A stretch of 64,000 bases of DNA from Xanthomonas translucens pv. cerealis (GTDB lineage: Bacteria > Pseudomonadota > Gammaproteobacteria > Xanthomonadales > Xanthomonadaceae): positions 2,108,001 to 2,172,000 of the forward strand of contig NZ_CP038228.1 in assembly GCF_006838285.1 (NCBI RefSeq). Direction: 5' to 3'. This document shows, one piece after another, positions 51,481 through 60,941 of this stretch; the stretch's first letter is position 1; each line of letters begins with the position of its first letter. Position numbers and translations under genes: made by a program. The notes under the pieces are model-generated. The model saw only the letters and a list, made by a program, of their open reading frames with translations, made no database searches and had not been told where the DNA came from.

Positions 51481-54400
51481 TGCACACCCTCCAGAACTTT
51501 CCATGCTTTGTCGGACTTCTGCTTATTAGTCCCCGCACCATCATAAACACCTCTGATCTCACGGCCAACTCGAGCAAAATCAGAAGAATTAATCTCGATA
51601 TTTCCAACGAATCTATTTCCAACAGTCTTTGGAATTACCACGCTAGAAGCATTGCCTTGCTGCAACAGGTCGAATATGTTAGTTCGGCATCCCGTACAAA
51701 CTCCGACGGGTAGCTCGCCGCTTTTGAAGTGACCCACCACGTCACTGATTACCACCTTTTTACCGTCAAAACCACCTCCCTCATCCAAGAACCAGTTTAA
51801 TGCATTTATCTCCGCATGCCCAGCGCTACTACTGCTAGCACGCCGTGAAATATCGCCAACGGTTACTGTCGCGGACGCGCCGTTCATTGGCTCGCCCCAT
51901 AACCCGAGCGGGTCAATCCATGCAAACGGATTTTGCACGTACGAATGACAGTTCATACCTCCAACTAGCCCGACTGGATCGCGGGACACGTATTGGCCCG
52001 CAGCGCTTTCGTAATATCGATATCGATTATAGTGCAACCCTGTTTCAAAATCATAGTACTGCCCCTGAAACCGCAGGCAATTTTCAGCAATGGATATCAA
52101 ATATTCACTCACCTCTCCCCAAGCGTTATATACCACCGACCAAACCAAGTCCCCGGAGGCCGCAGACAGCCGCGCAGGACATCCGTTTGGGTCTACGTGA
52201 TAGTGATATACAATTGGACGCAATTCTTTTGGCAAGGCCGGCAATGAACGCTCCGCAAAGGGGTGGGCGTCGGGCAAACTATATTTTTTGCTGGGAGCGG
52301 CTATTTCTCTAGTTTCATTTTGCGACCCCATCCCCGATATTAATTCCGCGGGATGTGGTCGAGTAGCCGTATCCCCAAGTTCTTTTTCCTGACTTGATAA
52401 AGAAAATACTGTTACCGACGATTCACTTTTTATTAATTCCACTTCGCCGAGCCAGCCCAAGCCGCCTGATTCAGGCTCATGCGATTTGCTATCATTGGCC
52501 TTCAAGTTTGATAGTACGGAGCCCCGCAGTAATGCGGTGCCACCGAGTACGCCTAGCGCTTTTGCCGGCGCGGCAGGCATGAGCGAATTTTCCCCCGGTT
52601 TGACTGCCTCATTCTTTATCATTTTGTTCACTTGATTTTCCGTATCCGCCAGCTCTGCCCCCGCCGGCTTGAGTTCCTTCTCGATCAACGCCAGCGGCAC
52701 AAAACTGCCCGGGTAATACACGTATTCCCGCGTGCGATCGTGCAGCTTCGCGAGCTTCTCCTTACGGCGCTTGGCCTCGATCAGGTTCGCGACATTGCCC
52801 ATCCACACCGGCGCCGCGTCCGGTTCGTCGTGGGCCTGCTTCACTTCGCCCAGCAGCGCGTCGCCGTCCCAGTAGAACCAGGTGGTGTGGGTCGGGTTGC
52901 GCTTGAACACGCGCCGGCCCAGCGGGTCGTAGCCGTAGTGGGTGGTTTGGCCCGCCTTGCGGCTTTCGGCCAGGCGGTGGTTGGCGTCCCAGAGCAGGTC
53001 CAGGTCGTCCGGTTCCGGGCCGTTGGGGCTGCCCTTGCGGATCAGGTCGCCGGCACGGTCGAACACGTAGTGCACGCCGGCGTAGCTGCCCTCACGGGTC
53101 CACTGCACCTGCTGGTCGTCGTCGCCGCCGGCCACCTTGCGCAGCTGCACTTGCTGCACGCGCGTGGCCAGGCGGTCGCCGGCCGGGTCGTTGAAGAAGC
53201 GCTCGATGCGGCCCTTCGGGTCGGTGTGCTGCAGCAGCCGGCCCAGCACGTCGTAGCGGTATTCGTCCACGCCCTGCGCGCTGTCGCGGCGGTGGGTCAG
53301 GTTGCCGGCGCGGTCGTAGTCGTACGTGGTTTCGAACAGCGGCACGGCGTCTTTGAGGACCGACTGCGCGGTCAGTAGGCTGCGCCCGTCGTACTGGAAC
53401 TGGCGCTGCACCTGCGCGCTGAGCTGCTCGCGCGTGGCGCGGCCCAGCGCGTCGCGCTCGATGGCGATCGGCGCGTCGTCGTTGATCGCCACCTCGACCA
53501 CCTGGTCGCGCAGGTCGTAGCCGAACGCGATCCGGTTGCCCGCCGAGGTCTCGCGCAGCACGCGGTTGCCCACGGCGTCGTAGCCGTAGCCGACGCGGAA
53601 CCCGTCCTGCACTTCTTCCAGCACCTGCCCCAGCGCGTCGAACCTGCGCGTGGCGGTGCGATGCCGGTTGCGCAGTTCCACCAGCTGCCCGCGCGCGTCG
53701 TAGGCGAACTGCTCCTGCACCTGCTGGCCCGGCGTGCGTATGTCCGGCAAGGTCTTCTTGACGATGCGCCCGAGCGCGTCGGTGGCGAAGCCGATGCGCT
53801 GGCCCAGCGGGTCGATCGTCGCGGTCAGCCGCCCGCAGGCGTCGTACTGGTAGTGCCGCGACTGGCCCCAGTAGTCGGTTTCCTCGACGATGCGGCCCAG
53901 CGGGTCGCGGCGCAGCCGGTACGCCTCGCCGCGCTGGTTGATCACCGCCACCAGCTGTTCTTCGCTGTCGTAGCGGTATTCCACCGTGTGCCCGTCCGGC
54001 TGCACGCGCTTGCCGATCTGGCCGATGCCTACGTAGTGCAGCCGGGTCTGCGCCCCGGCTTCGTCCACGTAGCGCACCAGCTGGTCCTCGGCGTCGTAAT
54101 CGCACTGCACCTGCCCGCCGTCGGCCGAGCGCACGCGCAGCAGCCGGCCCTTGGCGTCGTAGTCGTAGTGCGTGGCCTGGCCCAACGGATCGACCTGCCG
54201 GTGCAGCCGCCCCAGCGCGTCGTGCGCGTAGCGGCTCTCGTGGCCCAGCGCGTCGCGCAACGACGCCAGCAGGCCGTAGCGGTCGTAGCCCAGCTCGGTC
54301 TGCGCGCCGCGCGGGTTGCGCTGCGCCACCAGCAGCCCCTGCGCGTCGTAGTCATAGTGCGTGGTGGCGCCCAGCGGATCGGTCTGCGACTGCAGCAGCC

Positions 54401-56129
54401 CGCGCGCGTCGTGCACCTGGTGCCAGGCGTGGCCGCCCGGGTCGGTGACCGACAGCAGCCGGTCGTCCTCGTCGTAGACCTGGTGCAGCGTGCTGCCGTC
54501 GGCGCGGCGCAGGCGCAACAGGTTGCCGCGCGCGTCGTAGCCGAACGCGGTGCGCAGGCCCTCGGCGTCGGTGACCGCCACGGTGCGGCCAACCGCGTCG
54601 TACTCGAACACGGTGACCCCGTCCAACGCATCGATCTCGCACAGCGGCAGGCGGTGCTCGTCGAACTTCACCAGCGACACGTGGCCCAGCGAGTCGGTCA
54701 CCTGGGTCTCGCGCAGCAGGGCGTCGTAGGCGAAACGGTAGTCGTACAGGCCGCCGTCGCCCCAGGCGTGCACCACCCGCCACTGCGCGTCGTAGGCGTA
54801 GTGGAACGACAGGCCGATGCGATCGGTATGCCGGACCATGCGGTGCTGGCGGTACGCGAACGTGCGCGGCACGCCCAGCGCGTCCTCGGCGGCGACCAGG
54901 TCGCCTTCCACATAGCGATAGGCCACCAGCGGATGGGTCAGGCCGGTGGCCGGATCGTGCAGTTGCAGGCGGTCGATGCGGCCGTGCCGCGACTGCACCT
55001 CGATGAAGCGGCCCTGCAGCCCGCCCACGCCGCGTTCGACGATGCGCACCAGGTGGCCGTCGCCGCGCTCGAAGCGCCAATGGTTGCCGCAGGCGTCCTC
55101 GACCTGCGCGATCGGCAAGGTTTGCGCGCGCGGCAGCACGCCAACGCCGGCCGCCGGCGCATAGGCGAAGCGGTAGCGCAGGTCGGACTTGGTCCGCACC
55201 AGCAGGTCGGTGCCTTCGCGCAGCAGCCGCGCGCCGTCGACGAACTCGACGACCGGGACGCCGTCGGCGTCCGGCAGCTGCGGGAACACGGCCACGCTGT
55301 GGCCGTCATGGAACAGCACCACGCCGTCGGCGTCGATCTCCAGGCGGATGTCGGCCGGCGTCTGCCAGCCGTGGCCGCAGGCGCCGGCCTCCTCGCCGCG
55401 CGCCGAGCCGTAGCCGCGCGACCAGGCCAGCGGCAGCCGCCCGGGGATCGCGAAGTCCTCGTGTTGCACCGACACGCTGCCGTCGCGGATGTCCACCGGC
55501 TCGGCGCGCAGCACCTTGCACTTGAGGAAGCCCGAATCCATGTGCTTGAACACATGCTGCCGCAGGCCCTTGAACGCCTTCGCCGCCCGCACGCCCAGCG
55601 TGGAGCGGCGCAGCGCGCCCAGCGCGGCGAAGCCGGCATGCAACCCCAGCGTCATCCACGACACGGTCAGTGGCCCGCCGACTTGCACGTTGCTCGGGAT
55701 GGCCACATTGATGCCGGTCGGCAGCCACAGCGAACGCAGCGGCTTCTTCAGTTTCTTGATCCGGAACGGCGGGATCAGCCCGGCCAGGTTGCAGTCCAGC
55801 ACCGGTACCGCCAGCCGCGAGAACGGGTCGCCGTCGGCCGACACCGTCTTGCTGCCCATGAAGATCTCTTCGCCGTCGTACTGCGGCCCCATCGGCAGGC
55901 TCAGCTGCGGCGCCCACGCGCCCAGCGGAATATGGATGTCCAGCCCGCCGGTGCCGGCGGTGGCGCGTTTGACCCCGTTGACGGTGACCGTGGCGCCGAG
56001 GAACGGTAGGTAGTCGAACGGGTCCAGCACGATGCCGATATGCGGCGTGGGCAGCGGAAACGGCGGCAGCTGATACATGTGGATGTCGATGCCCAGCTGC
56101 GGGTCGAAATGCTTGGCGGCGGTGCTCAT
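51468..56129 (-). CDS. Rhs-repeat polymorphic toxin (Rhs3) with predicted deaminase-fold C-terminal tip
   Basis: A 1553-aa protein, near-identical to Rhs2 over the PAAR-like N-terminus, DUF6531 and the YD-repeat shell. After ALIEKE the sequence is unique: a linker, VSRDPVGLVGG, WIDPLGL, then a ~150-residue tip. The tip has GHAEINALNWF (H1438, E1440) and VCTGC (C1478, C1481), the zinc-binding HxE and CxxC pair of the cytidine-deaminase superfamily. Toxins of this fold, such as DddA, deaminate bases in DNA or RNA. The Glu in HAE would be the proton shuttle. Substrate cannot be told from sequence. Its immunity candidate overlaps the stop. It directly follows the 541-aa gene, the 42-aa peptide and an intact vgrG, so it is the active cassette of this stack. 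Confidence 0.88.
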   Translation of the reverse strand: MSTAAKHFDPQLGIDIHMYQLPPFPLPTPHIGIVLDPFDYLPFLGATVTVNGVKRATAGTGGLDIHIPLGAWAPQLSLPMGPQYDGEEIFMGSKTVSADGDPFSRLAVPVLDCNLAGLIPPFRIKKLKKPLRSLWLPTGINVAIPSNVQVGGPLTVSWMTLGLHAGFAALGALRRSTLGVRAAKAFKGLRQHVFKHMDSGFLKCKVLRAEPVDIRDGSVSVQHEDFAIPGRLPLAWSRGYGSARGEEAGACGHGWQTPADIRLEIDADGVVLFHDGHSVAVFPQLPDADGVPVVEFVDGARLLREGTDLLVRTKSDLRYRFAYAPAAGVGVLPRAQTLPIAQVEDACGNHWRFERGDGHLVRIVERGVGGLQGRFIEVQSRHGRIDRLQLHDPATGLTHPLVAYRYVEGDLVAAEDALGVPRTFAYRQHRMVRHTDRIGLSFHYAYDAQWRVVHAWGDGGLYDYRFAYDALLRETQVTDSLGHVSLVKFDEHRLPLCEIDALDGVTVFEYDAVGRTVAVTDAEGLRTAFGYDARGNLLRLRRADGSTLHQVYDEDDRLLSVTDPGGHAWHQVHDARGLLQSQTDPLGATTHYDYDAQGLLVAQRNPRGAQTELGYDRYGLLASLRDALGHESRYAHDALGRLHRQVDPLGQATHYDYDAKGRLLRVRSADGGQVQCDYDAEDQLVRYVDEAGAQTRLHYVGIGQIGKRVQPDGHTVEYRYDSEEQLVAVINQRGEAYRLRRDPLGRIVEETDYWGQSRHYQYDACGRLTATIDPLGQRIGFATDALGRIVKKTLPDIRTPGQQVQEQFAYDARGQLVELRNRHRTATRRFDALGQVLEEVQDGFRVGYGYDAVGNRVLRETSAGNRIAFGYDLRDQVVEVAINDDAPIAIERDALGRATREQLSAQVQRQFQYDGRSLLTAQSVLKDAVPLFETTYDYDRAGNLTHRRDSAQGVDEYRYDVLGRLLQHTDPKGRIERFFNDPAGDRLATRVQQVQLRKVAGGDDDQQVQWTREGSYAGVHYVFDRAGDLIRKGSPNGPEPDDLDLLWDANHRLAESRKAGQTTHYGYDPLGRRVFKRNPTHTTWFYWDGDALLGEVKQAHDEPDAAPVWMGNVANLIEAKRRKEKLAKLHDRTREYVYYPGSFVPLALIEKELKPAGAELADTENQVNKMIKNEAVKPGENSLMPAAPAKALGVLGGTALLRGSVLSNLKANDSKSHEPESGGLGWLGEVELIKSESSVTVFSLSSQEKELGDTATRPHPAELISGMGSQNETREIAAPSKKYSLPDAHPFAERSLPALPKELRPIVYHYHVDPNGCPARLSAASGDLVWSVVYNAWGEVSEYLISIAENCLRFQGQYYDFETGLHYNRYRYYESAAGQYVSRDPVGLVGGMNCHSYVQNPFAWIDPLGLWGEPMNGASATVTVGDISRRASSSSAGHAEINALNWFLDEGGGFDGKKVVISDVVGHFKSGELPVGVCTGCRTNIFDLLQQGNASSVVIPKTVGNRFVGNIEINSSDFARVGREIRGVYDGAGTNKQKSDKAWKVLEGVQCRK

Positions 56130-56147
56130 CGCTACGCTCCTTCGTCG

Positions 56148-56276
56148 CTACAGTGCACGGGCCAGCGCGCGCAGGAACGCGCGCACATCGTCGCGATGCT
56201 CCACGCCCAGCCACGCCGCCGCGACCATGCCGATCACCGCGAACACAGCCAGCACGGCCAGTTTGCGCGCGCTCAT
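56148..56276 (-). CDS. 42-aa single-pass membrane peptide upstream of rhs3
   Basis: Identical in sequence and position to the copy at 50027-50155: MSARKLAVLAVFAVIGMVAA followed by a short basic tail. ATG overlaps the stop of the 541-aa gene by 4 bp, and rhs3 starts 18 bp after its stop. Being coupled to a complete upstream gene, this is the copy most likely to be translated. Confidence 0.58.
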   Translation of the reverse strand: MSARKLAVLAVFAVIGMVAAAWLGVEHRDDVRAFLRALARAL

Positions 56277-57898
56277 GCGGTGGCCTCGGTCAGTCCGGAA
56301 CGCCCCGGCGCCTGCGCGTCGCACGCGGCGGCGGAACCGGTCAGGGCGGACGGATCGGGCAACGGCTGCGTCGCCGGCGGCTCGGTCCAGGCGGGGATCT
56401 CGTTGTCCAGCGGATGGCGGATGTCCGGCAGCCCGTTCCAGGTCGGATGCAGGAAGTCGCGCCCCACCGCCACCACCTTGCGGAAGAACGCGTCGCCGCC
56501 CTGGATCAGGCGTTCGCGCTCCTGCGCGACGCGATGGAAAACCTGTTCGAAACCGGCATGCAGCGCGGCCTCGATGCGATCCAGTTGCGCGCTGTCCGGG
56601 CGCGGCCCGAGCTGCGCGGCCTGCGCCTCGGCCTGCGCGTGCAGCGCGGCCACCGCTTGTAGATACGACGCGGCGCACTGCTCAAGCTTCTGCGCGCGCG
56701 GCCTGTCCTGTAGCAGCAGCAGATCCTGCAGCGTTTGCGGCAAGGTGGTGGTGCGGCGGTCCGCGGGCGGCAACGGCTTGGCCGCACGGATCGCCTCCAA
56801 CCCATGCGCGCGCGCGGCCTCGCGTTGACCGTCCTGGGCCAGGCAGAACGCGGCCATGCGATAGCCTTCGATCACGAACATCGGGTTGGGGATCTCGGCG
56901 GCGGCCTTGGCCGCGGCGACGTAGGTTTCGGCGGCACGGCCGGGCTGGCCGGCGACGAACCAGGTGCCGGCCTCGCCGTACCAGCTCTGCATCACCAGGT
57001 CGCGCGCGGCAGGGTGCTGCACGGCCAGGGCCTGCAGGCCGCACTCGCGCGCCTGCCGATAGCTGGCGATGGCCTGCGGATACTGCTTTTCCTTCAGCCA
57101 GCCGCCGGCCAGCATCATGTTCAGCACCACCTGCTGGTCGGGCCAACCGTGCCGCTGGGCCAGCGCCAATGGCCGCTCGACACGCTGCGCCAGCTGCGTC
57201 GCGCTGCCGCGCGCGAGCACCGTCATCAGGTCGCTGAGCATCTGCCGGTAGGCCACCGCAGGCCCCGCGCCGCCCGACTGCGCCGCGGTTTCGCGCGCGA
57301 TGTCGAACATGTCCAGCGGCGGCTCGATGCGCCGCGCGATCGCCGCGTGCCGCTCCAGCAGCGGCTGCCAGCGCGGATCCTCGTGGGTGTCCACCAGCAC
57401 CAGGCGGAGCGCTGGCGACGGCGGCGCCGCCAGCGCCGCGTCCATCCAGCGCGCGAATGCATCGGCGGAGGTGGTCCGCTCCGGTTCCAGCACCACCGCC
57501 AGATAGCGCAGATGCACCTGGTGGTAGGCGGCGAAGGAATCCAGAACCTCAGCCACGCCCAGCGCGCTGTCCGGGTGCGAGGGTCCCGGGCCAGGCCAGC
57601 CCAGTTCCACGCCCTGCTCGCGCAGCGCGCTCTGGCTGCCGAGGTAGCTGGCGTGCAGCGCCTGCTTCAGCGCGCGGCTGTAGCCGAAGCCGGTGTCGAA
57701 CGGCGTATCCAGGCGCAGGAAGTAATCCGGCGCGTTCCAGTCGCCGGGATGTTTCTGCGCCTCGAAGAAGGCGGCCAGCAGGCGCGCGGCGTTGGCCGGC
57801 ACACGCCACACCAACAGGCGCAGCGCCGGGTCCTCGCTGGCCTGCATCCACGCATCGCCAAGCAGCTCGATACGTCGTTCGACCGGATTCTTGCTCAC
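56273..57898 (-). CDS. Uncharacterised 541-aa Rhs-associated protein, possibly helical-repeat adaptor
   Basis: The protein starts at a GTG (MSKNPVERRIELLGDAW when initiated) with GGGAGGG about ten bases upstream. Residues 1-~170 form an alpha/beta domain (ALRLLVWRVPANAARLLAAF, RLVLVDTHEDPRWQPLLERH). Residues ~215-370 are helical and repeat-like (QYPQAIASYRQARECGLQAL, GQPGRAAETYVAAAKAAAEI), reminiscent of tetratricopeptide repeats. A C-terminal helical region (LDRIEAALHAGFEQVFHRVA) and a Pro-rich end follow. No signal peptide. It sits between vgrG and rhs, where other bacteria encode EagR-type Rhs chaperones, so a chaperone or adaptor role is a reasonable guess. No enzyme motif seen. Confidence 0.72.
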   Translation of the reverse strand: MSKNPVERRIELLGDAWMQASEDPALRLLVWRVPANAARLLAAFFEAQKHPGDWNAPDYFLRLDTPFDTGFGYSRALKQALHASYLGSQSALREQGVELGWPGPGPSHPDSALGVAEVLDSFAAYHQVHLRYLAVVLEPERTTSADAFARWMDAALAAPPSPALRLVLVDTHEDPRWQPLLERHAAIARRIEPPLDMFDIARETAAQSGGAGPAVAYRQMLSDLMTVLARGSATQLAQRVERPLALAQRHGWPDQQVVLNMMLAGGWLKEKQYPQAIASYRQARECGLQALAVQHPAARDLVMQSWYGEAGTWFVAGQPGRAAETYVAAAKAAAEIPNPMFVIEGYRMAAFCLAQDGQREAARAHGLEAIRAAKPLPPADRRTTTLPQTLQDLLLLQDRPRAQKLEQCAASYLQAVAALHAQAEAQAAQLGPRPDSAQLDRIEAALHAGFEQVFHRVAQERERLIQGGDAFFRKVVAVGRDFLHPTWNGLPDIRHPLDNEIPAWTEPPATQPLPDPSALTGSAAACDAQAPGRSGLTEATA

Positions 57899-57920
57899 GC
57901 TTCGGGTGCCCTCCCAGGCT

Positions 57921-60164
57921 TCAGCAGTTCAGCTTGATTTCCGAGCCGTTGACCGACACCCCGGAGCCGTCGATGACGATCACCGAACCGCCGGCGGAAA
58001 TGGTGATCTTCTCGCCGAGGATCTCGATCGCCGCGCCGCCCACCGTCGCGGTGAGGTTGCTGCCCGAGGCCAGGGTCATGTTGCCGTTGGCCATCAACGT
58101 GTGGGTGCCGGTGATGCCCTGCTCCATGTCGCCTTGGACGCTGACCGTGCGCGCGCCGACGTTGGTGTCCTCCACTGCGCCCTGCACACTGCGTTTGTCC
58201 AGGCCGGTGATGCTGACCTCGCGCCCGGCGCTCAGCTGCTCGGTGACCTTGCCGATCACCTGGCGCAGCGAGGTCTGGGTGACGGTCTCCTTCCACGCGC
58301 CGGTGCGCTGGCTGGTGTAGTTGCCGGTCAGGGTGGTGACGAAATTGCCGGTGATGGTCTCAGTGTAGCCGGCCGCGGCGATGGTCTTGGTCTCGCCGGC
58401 CTGGTAGGTTTCGGTGACCGCGCCGGTGACGCTGGTGCTGCGCGTGCCGGTGACGCCCAGCGTGTCGTTGCCGGTCACGGTGATGCCGCGGTTGGCGCCG
58501 ACGCTGATGCTCTGGTTGGACCCCACGTCCATGCGGTGGTCGACCGCCACGCTGGTGCTCTTGTTGTTCTTCACCGTCGCGTTCTGGTCGTTGAGCACGG
58601 TGGTGACCATGTCGCGCTGCGCGCGCATGTTCAACAGCTCGCCGCCGGCGGTGTCGTGCATGGTCATTTCGTTGTAGCCGCCGCCTTTGACCGTCTTGGA
58701 CTTCAGGCCGCTGACCTCCATGCCGAACGGCGGCATGTTGTCTTCGTTGAACACGCGGCCGGTGATGATCGGCCGGTCCGGATCGCCATCGAGGAAATCC
58801 ACCACCACCTCCTGGCCCACACGCGGCGGCGACACGCCGCCCATATCGGCGCCGGCCCACGGACTGGCGCTACGGATCCAGCACGAGCTGTTCTCGCGAA
58901 ACTGGCCCTTGCGGTCCCAGTGGAACTGCACCTTCACTCGCCCGTAGCGGTCGGCGTACAACTCCTCGCCCGGCGGCCCGACCACGGTGGCGGTCTGCGG
59001 GCCGGGCATGCGCTGCTGCGGCGTGTCGCGCAGCGGCCGGTACGGGATCTTGCGCCGCAGCGCGGTGGCGCTGCAACGATAGGTCGGCGCTTCGGCCTGG
59101 CTGTAGTCGCTGGAGAAGTTGTTGCGGCCTTCGCGATGCAGCTGCACGACGAAGAACTGTCGGTCGTCCTCGCTGCGGCCGATGAAATCCGGATGCCGTT
59201 CAAGGGTGAAACACCCCCCGGCCTGCAGCTCGGTACTGTTGCCGGCGCCTTCGAACAATTTGGTGGGCCACGCCGCTTCCTCGCTACGGATCGCCGCCAA
59301 TGCCTCGCCGACGCGGCTGTCGGCGAAACGCGCCGCGCCGTCGTAGTGGTAGCGCTCCAGTTCGGGGAGCGCGCCGACCGGGATCGACCGCGCCGTGCTG
59401 GCCGACAGCGCAGTACGCGGCTGCTTGAAATCGAAGCTACTCACCGCATGCGCGGTGGGGCCGACCCGGCGCCGCGCCGACCAACTGTGCAAGCCGGGCG
59501 TCCGCAGCACGCCCTGGTCGGACACGAACGCCACAGGCGCCGGCTCGCCCAGTGCCGTGGAGGCGGTGGAATCGTCGGCCAGCACCATCGTGTGCGCGCC
59601 CTCGGCGTGCACGAACGTGTAGTAGATGCCGGCGTCCTCCAGCAGGCGCGAGACGAAGGTGAAATCCGATTCGTTGTACTGCACGCAGTACGGCAGCTTG
59701 GGGAAGTTGCCGGCATTCAACTCGTACTTGTAATCGGCCAGTTGGGGGTATTCGCCGAACACCTGCTCGACGATCTCCAGCACGCTCAGATCCTGGAAGA
59801 TGCGGCAATTGCTGGTGTACTGCAAAAACGCGAACCACGGGGCGACCTCGGCGCGATACGCGGCCAATTCGCTTTCGGCGCCGATCAGCGCGAACTCCTT
59901 GACGTAACCGTGCACGACACGGTCGTCGAACTCGTCGCCCAGGCTGAGCTGGATCGGCTGGCCGACCAGTTGCTTCAATTCCAGGCGCCGCTGCGCGGAC
60001 AGCAGGTCGACGGCGAACGCATAGGGCGCCGATACCGTTTCCGTGCCTTCGAAGCATTTGACGATGAAGGTGTCAGGATCCAGCGCTGTGGTAACCCGGA
60101 TCAGGCGCCGATCCTGGTTCAGACGTAGCGCGGCAACTCCACTGGATATCATTTCGGCGTGCAC
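57921..60164 (-). CDS. vgrG: VgrG spike protein heading the Rhs stack
   Basis: A 747-aa VgrG of classical length. GTG start at 60164 with AGGAG six bases upstream; an ATG four codons in (60152) is an alternative. gp27-like hub (~20-390; LELKQLVGQPIQLSLGDEF, YCVQYNESDFTFVSRLLEDA), gp5-like OB fold (~410-500; YADRYGRVKVQFHWDRKG, GGVSPPRVGQEVVVDFLDGD) and a C-terminal beta-helix of short repeats (SVAVDHRMDVGSNQSISVGA, GNFVTTLTGNYTSQRTG) ending SVNGSEIKLNC. No TTR or CxxC extension, in contrast to the VgrGs of the other modules, consistent with an Rhs whose own PAAR-like domain binds the tip. It belongs to a different lineage from the 26839-29661 VgrG. Confidence 0.94.
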   Translation of the reverse strand: MHAEMISSGVAALRLNQDRRLIRVTTALDPDTFIVKCFEGTETVSAPYAFAVDLLSAQRRLELKQLVGQPIQLSLGDEFDDRVVHGYVKEFALIGAESELAAYRAEVAPWFAFLQYTSNCRIFQDLSVLEIVEQVFGEYPQLADYKYELNAGNFPKLPYCVQYNESDFTFVSRLLEDAGIYYTFVHAEGAHTMVLADDSTASTALGEPAPVAFVSDQGVLRTPGLHSWSARRRVGPTAHAVSSFDFKQPRTALSASTARSIPVGALPELERYHYDGAARFADSRVGEALAAIRSEEAAWPTKLFEGAGNSTELQAGGCFTLERHPDFIGRSEDDRQFFVVQLHREGRNNFSSDYSQAEAPTYRCSATALRRKIPYRPLRDTPQQRMPGPQTATVVGPPGEELYADRYGRVKVQFHWDRKGQFRENSSCWIRSASPWAGADMGGVSPPRVGQEVVVDFLDGDPDRPIITGRVFNEDNMPPFGMEVSGLKSKTVKGGGYNEMTMHDTAGGELLNMRAQRDMVTTVLNDQNATVKNNKSTSVAVDHRMDVGSNQSISVGANRGITVTGNDTLGVTGTRSTSVTGAVTETYQAGETKTIAAAGYTETITGNFVTTLTGNYTSQRTGAWKETVTQTSLRQVIGKVTEQLSAGREVSITGLDKRSVQGAVEDTNVGARTVSVQGDMEQGITGTHTLMANGNMTLASGSNLTATVGGAAIEILGEKITISAGGSVIVIDGSGVSVNGSEIKLNC

Positions 60165-60761
60165 GCATCTCTCCTGATCCGTTCTCCATCGCGAACTTAG
60201 CCAATACGGCGCCGCTCGCCAATCTCCATAACTCTCGCTTCACTGACTTGCAGCCGCGTCGATCGCCGCAACAGGCAGGCAGCGCGCCCCTCGCTGCGAA
60301 ATGCGAGCGACCACGGGCCGCGCGACGAACACCCGGACTTTGCCTGATCGCGCATGCAGGCGCCAGCATTTTTGCCGGAAGAACGCGATGCCGGGCCGCA
60401 AAAATGAAAGTATTAAGAGTTGTGCAAGCTGTTTAACGACACGTCTACGCATCTGTGCAGCGGATGCGCTAAAGAAAGTGATTGGCCCCGGTGACGCAGA
60501 AGATCAGCGGGATGCCCTGGCGGTGCGTGATGGTGACATTCCCTATAGCCACCAATCCGGTCATCCGCATGTTCCTACTGCGTCATCTGTGTACGGCGGC
60601 TTCCATGGTTTTGTTAGCCACTACTTATGGCTCGATGCTGCTGGTCATCCTGACCTAACCCCAGCAACGATCGGGAACCGGCACCGTCCATCTTCTTTGG
60701 CCTCAATCTGGGCCTCAAAAACGCTGGCTTTCGGTAGATGTCCGTGGCGTTTGCTGGAATG
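60165..60761. other. Intergenic region between vgrG and tRNA-Gly; no convincing gene
   Basis: This stretch must contain the promoter of the minus-strand vgrG-rhs stack. One plus-strand frame, 60512-60658, could encode a 48-residue hydrophobic peptide (MPWRCVMVTF start, MVLLATTYGSMLLVILT end), but it lacks a good ribosome binding site and I do not call it. I see no att-like repeat of the tRNA end. Confidence 0.4.
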
Positions 60762-60787
60762 AAAAAAGGAGCCGAAGCTCCTGTTTT
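60762..60787 (-). terminator. Intrinsic terminator downstream of tRNA-Gly
   Basis: On the minus strand AGGAGC-TTCG-GCTCCT forms a 6-bp stem with a stable UUCG tetraloop and is followed by TTTTTT. It lies 43 bp after the encoded CCA end, so it would end the tRNA transcript. A TTTT run on the other side makes it weakly bidirectional. Confidence 0.85.
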
Positions 60788-60829
60788 CAACGAATCACAA
60801 ACGCAAGTGGAAGTCTGTAGATCAAAATA

Positions 60830-60905
<76 letters not shown>

Positions 60906-60941
60906 TTGAGGCCGCGAATTCTACCGGGAACCGGCAGGCTG

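Larger units (their letters stand above)
46551..56853 (-). repeat. Pair of 4.2-kb direct repeats (46551-50732 and 52672-56853) covering the Rhs core and upstream genes
   Basis: The two stretches match at a constant offset of 6121 bases. Each contains the 3' part of the 541-aa gene, the small membrane peptide and rhs up to ALIEKE. The left edges lie where the Rhs linkers diverge, the right edge where the 541-aa gene is cut (50732/50733). The middle is almost identical over kilobases, pointing to recent duplication or gene conversion. Recombination between them would swap or delete the tip and immunity gene of Rhs3. Confidence 0.9.

Noticed and set aside
51481..51504. ATG at 51504 as the start of the Rhs3 immunity gene
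   Set aside because: The GTG at 51480 has GGAGGG six bases upstream, whereas the ATG has no such site.
60512..60658. Possible 48-residue hydrophobic peptide on the plus strand
   Set aside because: No good ribosome binding site, no recognisable family and no neighbour relationship; a chance frame cannot be excluded.
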